From NCBI GenBank assembly GCA_006176705.1, contig QRFJ01000061.1, positions 1,690,989 through 1,754,988 on the forward strand: a stretch of 64,000 nucleotides of DNA, read 5' to 3'. Positions 12,520 through 23,900 of this stretch are shown piece after piece. The DNA is from Cocos nucifera (Eukaryota > Streptophyta > Magnoliopsida > Arecales > Arecaceae). Position numbers and translations under genes: made by a program. Numbering within the stretch: the stretch's first letter is position 1; every line of letters starts with the position of its first letter. The notes beneath the pieces are model-generated. The model did not search any database and had not been told where the DNA came from. It saw only the letters and a list, made by a program, of their open reading frames with translations.

Positions 12520-13240
12520 AGACGCTTGGGGGAGATCTTGTCTCCTACGGCTGAGGTCGGCTCGATCGCTTGAGAGAGATCTTATCTGCAGTTGGGGTTG
12601 AAACGGTCGCTCAGAAAAGATCTTATCTCTGGCCGAGGTTGACTCGTTCGCTCGGAAGAGATCTTATTTCTGACCGAGGTTACCTCAGATGCTCTACGAG
12701 AGTGATCTTATCTCTGGCCGAGGTTGTCGCCATCGCTCGGAAGAGATCTTATCTCCTGCAGTCGAGGTTGATGTAAGCGCTTGGGGAGATTTTGTCTCCT
12801 ACGGCCGAGGTCGCTTGATCGCTTGGGAGAGATCTTATTCCTGCAGACTTCGGAGCTCGAACTTGGACTTCGCCCGTAGGACGAGGTTCTCCTCCTATTC
12901 CTAACAAGCTGCGAGCCTTCGACTTTGCTCGCATTAGGAACGAGGTTCTCCCCTGTCGTAAACGGACTGTGGGGGCACATTCGTCGACCGTCTTTGCTCA
13001 CGTTCTCCTCTTAATGGGCCTGGGACCGTTGTCCGTGCTTCTTCCCCCGTCTCGTCTAAGGTGAATGAGGCCTTCGACTTTGCTCGCATTAGGATGAGGT
13101 TCTCCTCCTATTTCTAACGGACTGTGGAGGTACATTCGGACCATCGTCTGTCTCCCCCCATCTCGTCTAAGGTGAACGAGGCCTTCGACTTTGCTCGCGT
13201 TAAGACGAGGTTCTCCTTCTGTTCCTAATGGGCCACTTTC
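12520..13240. repeat. Tandem and interspersed short repeats in the Gypsy interior
   Basis: Between 12530 and 12840 a unit of roughly 40-50 bp recurs (agatcttatctctggccgag followed by gttgactcg/cgctcgg), about eight times with drift. Between 12905 and 13230 a second unit (gccttcgactttgctcgc and acgaggttctcc) recurs three times at about 12905, 13070 and 13180. Neither shows a conserved frame; this is the untranslated region upstream of the LTR. Confidence 0.65.
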
Positions 13241-13599
13241 GCTTGTTTCTTTCCTATCATCACATAGTTTTTGCGCATAGGAACAATATTATTGAAGGGG
13301 AAGAATTTTACCGAGGGAAAGTTACGGGCAGCACATCCTCATTTTAGGATCGTGGGGGCATTGTTCCTCCGGGTTCCCTTGGACAGCAAGGCTCGGGCCG
13401 AACGACCTCCTCTATCTCGTGCTGGCCTTCTCAATTTAGAGCAAGCTTCTCTTGGCTTGTCGCTGGGAGACGACGAATCGTCGATGTACCAAGCTCCTTC
13501 CAGTGGTAACATTGATGACGCCGCGAGGCGGTCGACCTTCTTATTGTTTCTGGCTACGGCAGCGCCCTTGGCCAATTTTCTCCTACTTCAGACTGGCGT

Positions 13600-14773
13600 C
13601 GGAGGAATTTACCTAGCCATCTATTTTTGATGAGCTCTTTAATTTCGTCTCGAAGCTGAATGTATTCCTCAGTGTCGTGACCGTGGTCGTGATGGTTGGG
13701 GCATTACTGCTTCTATCGTGCATGTTTGGAGGAGGCCAGAGTCCTTCTGGTCTTGGCAGCTGGTTCTTAACTTTCATGAGAATTTGAGTTTGAGGAGCAT
13801 TGAGAGGGGCATAGTCACAGAACCTTTTGGGAGGAGGACTTCTTCGCGCCCTTCTGTCGGAGCTTTCTTGGTGGTTAGCTCGAGAAGTTCGGACTTTGTT
13901 TGCGCTGGGGAGGTCATGAGCGCGGCCGAACTTCCTGTGAAACCTTCTGCAGAAGAACTTCATGCTTCTTAGTCGAAACTTCCTTGACGACGAGCTCGAG
14001 AGGGAGCTCGGCCTGGCTTGTCCGAACTTCATTCCACCTTCTGTGAATTTTTTGTAGGGGCTTCCTTGAAGACATACTCGAGGGGGAGTTCGGCCTCGCT
14101 TGCACTGGGGTGGTCGTGAGCGCGGCCGAACTTCATTCCACCTTCTGTGAAATCTTCGTAGGGGTTTTCTTGATGACATATACTCGAGGGAGAGTTTGGC
14201 CTTACTTGAGTCGAACTTCTCTCCGCCCTCCTGTGAAGCTTTCATCGGGAGAACTTCATACCCCTTTATCGAGGCTTCCTTTACGGCGAGCTCGAGGGGG
14301 AGTTTGGCCTCGCTTGCACTGGGGAGGTCGTGAACGCGGTCGAACTTCGTTCCACCTCTTTGTGAGACCTTCTGCCTAGCTTCCTTGATAGCAGGCTCGA
14401 GGGAGAGTTCGGCCTCGCTTACGTTGGGAGGTCGTGAATGCGGTCGAACTTTATTCCGCCTCCTTATGAGATATTCTGCGGGAGAACTTCTGCTCTCCAT
14501 TTCTCCTTTCTAAGAACGATTGTTATGCCCAAACGCTCTTCCTTAAGGTCAGTTCCTCGCATCCTCATGGCGGGTTTGCTGGCAAAATCTCCGTCGGAGA
14601 TTGTCGCATGGCTTGCATCATCTCGACGAGGCTACGAATCCGACCAGCAGGTTGAACTGCTCCACATCTGTAGTGGCTTCGAATGGAACCTGGGCTACCG
14701 GGGTTGAAACAGGAGCAGATGGACTTGGCGCGGAGGCCGCTGATTGTCGAGTCGAAGCTCTCCTAGGAGGCAT
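13600..14773 (-). pseudogene. Truncated gag with tandem peptide repeats
   Basis: A minus-strand start at 14773 reads MPPRRASTRQSAASAPSPSA and runs to a stop near 14630. A long frame of 295 codons (14500-13613) follows. Near its end the neighbouring frame gives HDHGHDTEEYIQLRDEIKEL, a recognisable Gypsy gag segment just before where a zinc knuckle or protease would be expected, so the gag has several frameshifts. Between 13870 and 14420 the DNA is a tandem array with a unit of about 105-115 bp (CTCGAG at 13879, 13994, 14077, 14183, 14291 and 14396). It encodes a recurring segment of the type AKLPLELAVKEAS...KFDRAHDLP. The repeat replaces ordinary gag sequence. Confidence 0.65.
13870..14420 (-). 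repeat. Coding tandem array, about 105-115 bp unit, six copies
   Basis: Each unit carries gctcgagggggagttcggcc followed by a cttgcactggggaggtcgtg-type string and cgaacttcattccacc. Spacing between the shared CTCGAG sites is 115, 83, 106, 108 and 105 bases. Most units keep near-multiples of three, which is why a long open frame survives on the minus strand. Confidence 0.75.
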
Positions 14774-14884
14774 TTTCTCTTCAAAAAAAAATTCTAGAGA
14801 GGAAGAAGAGAGATCTCTAGAGAGGGAAGAGAGAAATCATCGCCGAGCACTTCTTTAAGAATAAGGGGACCTCGGAGGTTCAGT

Positions 14885-14902
14885 GCCCTCCTTCTAGTGC
14901 CA
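14885..14902 (-). promoter_or_regulatory. Primer-binding site of the Gypsy element
   Basis: On the minus strand, three bases after the LTR end, the sequence reads TGGCACTAGAAGGAGGGC. It begins with the TGG expected opposite a tRNA CCA end. The tRNA species was not determined. Confidence 0.6.
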
Positions 14903-14905
14903 ATC

Positions 14906-15956
14906 TGTTGACGCAGAATCTAGTCGTCGTTGGAATCAGCTGGAGCGGAGGTGGACGAGGTCGCCATCGGAGACCTGCAAAATAAAGTTTCGTCCGAAGC
15001 TGGTGGGGGGTGGCTCCGATGGGACCCTCCGACGATCAAGTCAGCTCTGGCTAACAGGAATGGAATGTTCGAAAATGAGTTTCACAGAGCTTAGAGAAGA
15101 AGAGGAGAGCTTAGAGCTTAGAGTTAGCGTATCTAGAGGATCCTTTTTATAGGCGAAGCTTGATGGTGACAGCTATAGCTGCATGATGGTGGGTCGCTCG
15201 AGGTCCGACGAAGTCAGTCCTGGGGGAGGCACCGTCTGCAGCACCGCATGCAACGGATTGATGGTGATAGCCATTGCCGCCTGATAGTGGATCGCTGTCG
15301 CCTATAGCGGACTGATGGTGATGGCTGCAGTTGTCTTGATACTGAGTCGCTTGGATCCGAATGAAGAGTTGAAGAGCTTTGACGTGTATCCATTTTGGAG
15401 GAGTTTGGACTCTCGAAGGAAACATGGCTGGAGAGGGTCGCTCGGGAGGAACAATAGCTGAAGGAGCCCGGAAGGAGTTCGGCTTCCGTAGGGGTTCGTC
15501 TGAATGAGGGATCCAGGAATTCGATCGAAGGAGGTGTCTGGGAGGAGTTCGGCTCTTGGAGAAGTTCGATCGAGGAAATGTTTGGAGGGAGTTCAGGTAT
15601 CACGGGAGTCAGACTGAAGCTCGGCTGCTGAGAAGTTCGGTCGGATGAAGGAGTTTGGCTTAGGTCCGACCGCAGAGAGTCCGACTGGAGCTCGATCGTT
15701 GAGGAGTTCGGTCGGATAAAGGAGTTTGGCTCAGGCCCGACCGTGGAGAGTCTGACTGAAGCTCGGCCACTGAGGGGTTCGGTCAGGGTGCAACCGCTGA
15801 GAAGTTCGATCGAAGGGAAGCTCGGAGAAAGTTTGGCTCAGATCCGACTGTGGAGAGTCTGAAGAAGCTCGACCGCTGAGGCTCTTCCATGGCTATCGAT
15901 TGTATTAGGTTGAGCATCGAATTGAATTTCGACGGAAGCGAAATTTATCTCCAACA
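14906..15956 (-). repeat. LTR (5' LTR in element orientation)
   Basis: Same length as its partner to within one base, with TG...CA ends. It carries the same internal short repeats (about 15620-15870) and the same predicted TATA-like string (ccttttataggcg) near 15150. Confidence 0.9.
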
Positions 15957-15961
15957 GTATT

Positions 15962-17787
15962 CAATCATAGTGGGTTTCATCTAAATCCATATCTGCTTCT
16001 CTTCCATTTTGATGTTGCTTGTCACTTCCTGAATGTCCCATTATAATTGATATGAGTCTCTTAATTTGAATGCAAACTTTTATTATTATTATTATTTTTA
16101 TGGTTCCACTCTTTACTCAACTTGTGTTTGACTTTATTTCCTTGTTTGACATAAATATAGACAAGAGTGAAGCCCAACCATAGGTATCACTATAAATTGT
16201 CTTGATTCATTTTTCAGTGACATATATATTCTCATGTCGGATTTATTTATTCTACAATGAACTGCTAGAGAAATCCAAGAACCAAGGTGGATTAAAAGGG
16301 GATTAAAAATCTAGAAATCGACAAATCTCGAGGCTTGGTTTGATCGCATGATATAAAAGGATTTTTGTGGCTCCCTTATCTTTGGGTATCTTTCCCTTTC
16401 TCTCTTTTCTTTCCTAAATTATTATAGATTACTATCTTCGTAATTGGTAAAGCGGCAATGATAAGTACGGGCATTATCTAAGTTCACGGTAGTTTAAGAC
16501 CCGTTAGATTTTTGCTAGATTTTGTTCTTTAAATATGCTTATTTGCAGAAAGCTATGTTTTATTTAGAAGAAGTTACAACGACCATCTTGCACTGACCCG
16601 ACCAGAGCTCGAGACAAGCAGACAAATGGCATGTCCACCAAAATCTCCCGCTAAATGAAATTTTTTAACGAGAACGTGGCGTTTGGTCATTGGTAGTGCA
16701 AGGCATGTGCTATATGATACAGTATAGCAAATCCAGAAATCTCAGTCAAATCTAGTAATGTGATACTATATACTCTAGTGCTTCATCTAAAGACAAACAT
16801 CCATATATTAAACTATGCTAATATTTATCCTCCCGAGTCCCAACTAGATACACTGCTATTTTTCTTGGTACGCCCACCCTAACCCCCACCTACTGTACTA
16901 AACCCCCCCCTACCCAAACCATTAATTTAGACCTCTCCCCACCGCCCTCCCAACATTAAAACCATGGGCTCGGAGGCAGCGTTGCAGCACACGCCCAGGG
17001 TGGGCCCACAGCAAGATCGCTGGGGGATCTTACTGCCTCCTCTTCCTCGAACTCGATCCCTGCCCCGAATCATCTACGGCCGAAACGTCGATTCGCATCT
17101 CTCGTTCTTCGATTAATCCCAAGTCCCAAAAAAAAAAAAAAAAAAACAAAGATTTTTGAGAGAGAAATAATAATATAATAGTAAAAAGGATAGAGAGAGA
17201 AAAAGATTGCAGACACTGAAGTCGGTACCCTTCCACTCAGCAGTAACCGGTGGGTAGTAACTCCTGCGTGGAAAATTACGAAACGAACCTTATGAAGAGC
17301 ACTAAATAATGGCCGTTAGCTGCCAAATTAGTTTTTTATTGGGTTTACTGAAAGTGAAGAAATATATTTATAATGAAATGTCATAGTTTCAACTGAGGGT
17401 CATTAAAATTATCATGATGATTATTTTAGAACTTATCTTTCGTGGAGTTTAATGATTATTATAATGACTATTATTATTAGTCATCGTGATGGAAAAGTAC
17501 AGAATAATGATTGAAAATTAGAATACTGTCATGTCAAATCATCTTTTATCAAATAAGATCTTGGAAAGTTTATGGAAAAAACTTTAGTTTAGTAACAAGA
17601 TAAGGGTTAAATAGAGCGGATTATTATTTACAAACAAATATACTGTTATTACACCCATTATAAGTTGCTGACGGGCCTTATTTTAAAGCTTGCCCTCATC
17701 AAGATAGCAGAGAGAGAGAGAGAGAGAGGTGGTGTTTTTTTTGGGGAATAACGATAGCTAAGCTTCTTCAGTGGGCAATACGACGCC
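15962..17787. other. Intergenic and upstream region of the adenine phosphoribosyltransferase gene
   Basis: No gene recognised. There is a C-rich stretch at 16870-16960, an A-run at 17128-17146 and a (GA)n run at about 17710-17728. The minus-strand frame 17236-17030 ends with a hydrophilic segment (SAVDDSGQGSSSRKRRQ) that could be the start of a small unidentified gene, but nothing else supports it. Confidence 0.45.
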
Positions 17788-17795
17788 TATATATA
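17788..17795 (+). promoter_or_regulatory. TATA box of the adenine phosphoribosyltransferase gene
   Basis: TATATATA lies about 170 bases before the start codon. It is followed at about 30 bases by a cytosine/adenine-rich candidate initiation zone and a purine-rich (GA/GAA repeat) leader at 17840-17956, a frequent plant 5'UTR style. Confidence 0.6.
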
Positions 17796-17956
17796 CACAC
17801 AGTCATCCATTCTTCGCACCCTTCATCGTTTCTCAGTGGAAGATAGAAAGAAAGAAAGCTAGTTAGAGACAGACGAAACAGAGACAATAGGGAGAGGGAG
17901 GGGGAGAGAGAGAGACAGAGAGAGAAGAAGAAGAAGAAGAAGAGGAGGTGGAGGAG

Positions 17957-20900
17957 ATGTTGGAAGAGGAGAACGGGGTAGACCCAAGGCTGCAGGCCAT
18001 CTCGGCCGCCATCCGGGTAGTTCCCCACTTCCCCAAGCCAGGTAGCTTCTTTCTTCCTTGCTCTCTCTCTCGTTTGGATTTGGTTCGGTATTTGTTCTCT
18101 TTGAGACGCTCTCCATTTTCTCTATGCTTTCTGGGTTTTCTTCTTCTTTTTTTTCTTTTTGTGGGGGCTGGGGGTTTTGTTTGGCGTATGTGGTTTGGGG
18201 AGAACAGGGATCATGTTCAACGACATCACCACGCTGCTGCTCCGCCCAAAAGTCTTCAAAGACGTAGTTGAGATCTTCGTCGACCGCTACCGGGACATGG
18301 GAATCTCTGCCGTCGCCGGTATCGTGGCCTCTCCCTCTCCCTCCTCCCACCTTTGCTTTAGGAAGATTGGATAAAATTTTATGGATGTGTAATTTTCGAC
18401 TTTGTTGAGCATGCTCCTACCATGGCCAAGCTGCGATTATTATTGGGGTTGATGGCTTGGGGTTGATATATCCAAGTGTTCGTGAAAAAGAATAAAAAGA
18501 TCTTGGTACTTATTTTTTAAATATATATTCTTGGAGCAATGATCTTTGGATAATTTTTGCCTGGCTGGTTGGGTGGAGGTCTGGGATCTTAGTTCACAAG
18601 CAAGAACGGATCAATCTGGAGGCTTGGTTTTGACTCACTGAGTTGGATATGACTTGTCGAAGCTGCAGGGGCTATCTAAACTCTAGAGCTTGCAAGTGAT
18701 TCGGGTGATATGGTTGTGCCATGCTCCATCTTTATTAATATATTTTCTTCAGATGCATTGTTTTGGGAGTTGTACAAAGTTGGGGCAATCTGATTGTGGT
18801 AGAAGATTGCATGATGTTGTTAAATGTTGTGATCATGTGTTGTTTCTGCAGACAAAGATCCGGTGATCAATGACATGGTTGGTGAATTTCTTAAAAAAGC
18901 ATGCTGTTGATTTAATGGATTTTGAATTCCATTATTACTGAAATTAATGAAATTTCAGCGGAGTGCTAGGATAGTGTTGAAAAATACTGTTAGGGGCATT
19001 GCATCTTTGATTGAGGTTTAGGAAAAGTAGTGTTAATAGGGGTGTGGCAGAAAGCATCTGGGCTTATGGGTGTTTCTTGGACATCACCAAAAGGGTCCCT
19101 TATGGAGTTCTTCAAGGTTGAGTATTGGCTTAATATGTTCTGTTTTGGGGATCAACTGAGAATTTCATCACCTTTATTAGCGAAGGATGAGATGGCTGAA
19201 TGGCTGTTGGCTTTTAAGTCATTACCTTATAAGTGTATTTACCATGTTATCTCAAGAGTGCTAGCTATTCTCTTTAAACATTTGAGATGGAAACTAATAT
19301 TGCCAAATCAAGATGAGCATGTGGGAACCATTTTTCTTTGCGGTTTTGTGGTTGCATTGCAGCCTATTGATGCTAGCTTTAAATCTAATTCTATATTTTA
19401 TCTAAAAATTGGGTGAATGCTTGTATTTTTATTTCATCACTTGTTCATATGTGCTTGTAGGTTGTTATTGTTGTTAAAACCCGCCCGAGCTCGGAACTAG
19501 GGAAAGGATCATTGTGTGCCTCCATGTTGACACTTGTTCGTATGTACCGGACACCCTGGATGATAGAATATTTGAAATTAAGAGGGCCTAATACAAGAAT
19601 ATTCTCAATCTTCTTGTCTTTTACCCTGGTTATGGTCAACTAGGTTATCTAGCAGATTTTTCAACCTTTTTCAAAAGGTGAGACTGGTTTTTACTTAGAA
19701 GTTCTTTTTGATTTTTTCTGGGTGTTGATGGATCCAAATGAACTGATTAAGAACTCATGGTGGCGATGTGTTGAGTAAGTACGTTAATTTCTTAATGACT
19801 ATATGAGCATAGGGCCTGTTAGGTATTGCTTTTGATTTCAAACTCCAAGAAGAAAAACGAACTACATTGAACATGTTTGATGAAACATCCTTTTATTAAA
19901 AAATTGTTTATAAAATCCTGAAACTTTTGGCAGCAATGACGAAAGATTTATTGCTTTCAAAAAAAATGTGAAAATAGAAACAAGGAATAGAAATAGTTCT
20001 GTGCAAATGCTGTAGTCATCAATTTCCATGTGATTGTGTGATAGTTCACTAATTCGTCGACAGACAAAAACAGAAAGACGACAATGTTACAGAACAGGTC
20101 CTTAATTAAAGGGCTTGCTGGATGGAAGGGCGTCCATCACTATGTTGTTAGTAGATTTGGCTCTTTCGGTGAAGGGTTTCTTGGATTTACATTGGTGGTG
20201 CCTTATGGGAGTCGGCGTTGGAATCATTCTAGTATGTGCTACTTCTAGGCATGGAGCATAGGGCTGCTTGAATTGCCCTTATCAAGTGCTTTTTTTCCTT
20301 CTGGATATTTTTACGGCTACCATTATTTACTATGGAAAAGTCTTTTGGTCCTAATGTTTGTCTCTTTTTCTATGATATATTATAGTGCATATATTATAAT
20401 TTATCAGTTGATATCATTTTCCTTCTCTCTTTCATGATTTGTTCTAAGAAGAATTATGTTTAAGTGCATTGTACACGTTGAAATTTCAGTTACAAATTTT
20501 GATCCTATTATTTATATGATGATTGTTAATGCAAAAGTTATTAAAAGCTACTAAATCAAGTGTCACACACAATAGGAATCGAAGCTAGAGGATTCATATT
20601 TGGCCCCTCAATTGCCTTAGCTATTGGCGCAAAGTTTATACCATTGCGTAAACCTAAGAAATTGCCAGGTATTCAACATCCCTTTTCTTATATATCAAAT
20701 TTGATTTGACTTGAATATTATTGTTTACTAAAATTAAGAGTTTGTGGTCTTTCTTGTGAATGTAGTCCATAAGATTACGAAGCATATTTTATTATTGTAT
20801 TTCTTAAAATCATCTTGTTAGTTCTAGCTTATATCACTTATTATTAAGATATACTATGTTCAGTAATTTATTTCATATGAATGGCAACTGTCTGACTAAG

Positions 20901-23900
20901 CATTTGGAAGCATGCCATTTTACTTGTATAAAAATTTTCAAGAGAATATTCATTTAGAATACTTTATTTTGACCACTTAATCTTCCAATAAATAGTTTTA
21001 GAATCACTTTCTCCGATCTTAGCCTTCACCATATTCTGCTAAATTCTCAGTACGTGAGCTTATAAATTAAGGACGGCTGCTGTAGCATACACCTTAAATT
21101 CTGAGAGTCATTTAAGTGATGGGAATGCAATTGTATATGTGTACAGTCAAATTAGATGGTAGGTGGAAGCAAGAAACTTAAGATTAAACCTTTTTACCAC
21201 AAGTCCATTCAAAGCATATTTACTATCCAAGGAATGACTGCATCAAACACTTGTTTAAATGGAAATAAAAAAGACTCATAATGTAACAAAACTTTCAGTG
21301 AAAGCATGCTTCAAGCTTGATATGGCTGAGTAAAATGGGCATCAAATCTGTTTATGTTTCTCCCTTTTTTGAGCTGCCTGGGTGGCAATCAAGATTCTCT
21401 TCAGCATCTAGCCCCAGTTTCCTTTTGCTAAGTGTTAACTTTCTAGGTTCTAGATATCTTGATAATGGGCTTCATTCTCTTTCCTTTATATCTCTGATCC
21501 CTCTTGATTGTTCTATGACCATATTATCTTGAGTCTACTGTATGGATGCCCTATTTGCTTGAAGGGTGCCAAGTCTTTATTCTCACTTTCCTACGATAAA
21601 TGCAAGGAAAAGAAAAGTACTGATATACTGATAATCTGTCTACCAGAAGCGATGATAATAAATCTTTCGTATTTTTCATTCCATTGAGGTGCGTGCTATG
21701 AACATGCTAAGTACTCAACTACTTTAGTTTCAGCAAAATTCTCATAAAGTTGCTTTCTTTATATAATGGTAGCGAGTGTGTAAAGACACATGCATACATA
21801 TGTTTGAATGTATGCATTTCAATTGTTTGCTACTCCTAACTATTCACAAGGACATACAGGTGAAGTTATCTCAGAAGCTTATGTGCTTGAATATGGCACT
21901 GACTGTCTGGAAATGCATGTTGGAGCTGTTCATCCGGGAGAGCGGGTATTGGTTATTGATGACCTTGTTGCCACTGGTGGGACACTTTGTGCAGCAATAC
22001 GACTTTTAGGTATGCTTAGGAAAGTCGTTATATGGGATAGGACATATTTGTATGGAAAGCAATTTGCTGAACCACCAGCCAGTACTGCAAAGGATTCTTT
22101 GATATCAGAATGTCTTATACGTATATAATATGATATAATATAGCTATTGCGATGTGATCAAGTAGCTATATCTGCATGTTGCATGCTGAAGTTTTTGCAG
22201 AATTTTTAGTTTTAATGATTATTGGTCTTGAGATATTCTTGACATGATAAGCTTTATAATTCCTTGTTCAGAATGCCTATCAATATTTTACATGCTGTTT
22301 TAATTAAATTCCCCCTTTCTTCGATATAAACATGCAGATAACAAATTGCTAAACTCACGGCGAGCAAAATTTACCACATGAGAAGGTGTGATAAGTGGTG
22401 AAGTATTATCATACAGTTGAAATCAAATATGCAAGTCAAATGCAACAATGATGGCCTAAATATATGATGAAGTGTTTTCACATACATATTCTGTAAAATA
22501 AACATCCTAATTGTCAACTGTAGGTGTTTTCTAAAAATTATGTTGAAAATCAGATTTATAACAAGTTAAATGGAACCATGATAGACCAGGAACCTAGTTC
22601 CAAACCCTTCAGTCTGTTGAAATATTGGCACTAAGTTTTGTTCTTATAATTTTGTATTTCTCAGTTGCCCCTTTTCCTAGCAACTAGGATTGGCAATGGG
22701 TTGGGTCAAGTTGAGAATAAATAACATGCAAAACCTTGGGCTGTACCAGATTGGACGCAATGTCGGATCAAGACGTATCAACCGATATCTACCTGTGGGT
22801 TTCAGATCACCAATTTGACCCTAGCCTAATCTATTTGCACAATGCAATCCCTAATAAATCTAATCTAGCCTATCAAATCCAATATTTATAGTTCTTACCA
22901 GCTAATTTTCAAAATGATTTAAACAACTAGCATCAAGAAGAAAACAAATCACCCAAGAAATTCTTGTCCAAGACTATGAGTCTACCCAACCTAATTTTTT
23001 CAACCGAGTAAGAAATCTACCCTCATGAATTGAATCGGTTCAAAGCTCTGCCTTATGTCTGACCAATTTAAAATTTTGAATTAGGAAGTCTAACCCATAC
23101 TTGACCTTAACTAAAAGACTCTTGACCCGAACCCGATACAAATAGGTAGGGTCATGTTTGGTTTCTTCAAGTTGGGCCAAATTTTGCTACCCCTACTTGG
23201 GTTCAAATCATGGGTGAGTGGTGCATCCCAAATACTGAGACCTAGGTAATTATAGTGTGGTGGTCCCTCTCTCTCTCTCGAAAAGATAAAATCAGGACTA
23301 TGAAATAAGTTTTAACAATTATAACACTAGAGAGAGCAGAGTTCTGACATATTGTTCCCATGCAAGCACAAAATTAATTTGGGACCACAGGAATCTATGG
23401 TAATGGGCATGGAACATTTAGTGGTTAACCATTCAAAATCTCATGCCCATGTGTTTCTATGCAGTATCTCTGTTCTAGTAATTTTTTGTCATCACAATGA
23501 TCAACAGGTATAAAGTGATCAGCATTAATTGGAAGGTTGCAAGTAAAATGAAACATTACCATTGCATTGCTGATGCTGAAGTTCGAGAAAGAATAATCTT
23601 CAAAAAAGATGCTGCATGGTGCATATATAATTGTGAGGGCATTTGTAATGTGCCTAAGGTGTTTGGATTGTTGAAAATTTAGTGATGTTTAAAAGTTAGA
23701 TCTGTTCTCTTTTCTTGTATAGAACCTGCCCATAGGCAGTGAGCTATAGAAGGCGTACCCCTTATCCAAACACCCATAACTCTGCAAAACCTGGTGAAGG
23801 TGGGATTTGGATCCAGGTCTCTGGTGCAACCACCAAGAGACCGACCAGCTTGGTAAACTCGCACCTTCAACATTAAATCTGTTAAGGGCAGTGCACAAGC

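Larger units (their letters stand above)
11332..15956 (-). mobile_element. Non-autonomous Gypsy-type LTR retrotransposon, complete with 5-bp TSD
   Basis: Two long direct repeats, 11332-12383 (1052 bp) and 14906-15956 (1051 bp), both start TGTTGACGCAGAA and end near CCAACA. The element is flanked by a perfect target-site duplication GTATT (11327-11331 and 15957-15961). A primer-binding site follows the right LTR on the minus strand and a purine tract precedes the left LTR, so the element reads right to left. The 2.5-kb interior encodes only gag fragments, with no protease, reverse transcriptase or integrase. It therefore depended on a relative for mobility. Intact ends plus TSD show it is a genuine insertion, not a recombined fragment. 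The gag wording resembles plant Tat/Ogre-side Gypsy elements; that lineage call is inference. Confidence 0.92.

Noticed and set aside
13271..13630. 119-codon plus-strand frame
   Set aside because: It is the antisense of the minus-strand Gypsy gag region, which has recognisable gag sequence on the opposite strand.
17859..18350. 163-codon minus-strand frame over exons 1 and 2 of the adenine phosphoribosyltransferase gene
   Set aside because: Antisense shadow; its C-terminus is Ser/Pro/Leu low complexity from the GA-rich leader, whereas the plus strand splices to a full enzyme.
19030..19416. 128-codon frame in intron 2 of the adenine phosphoribosyltransferase gene
   Set aside because: No recognisable domain, no splice signals linking it, and it lies between two well-joined exons.
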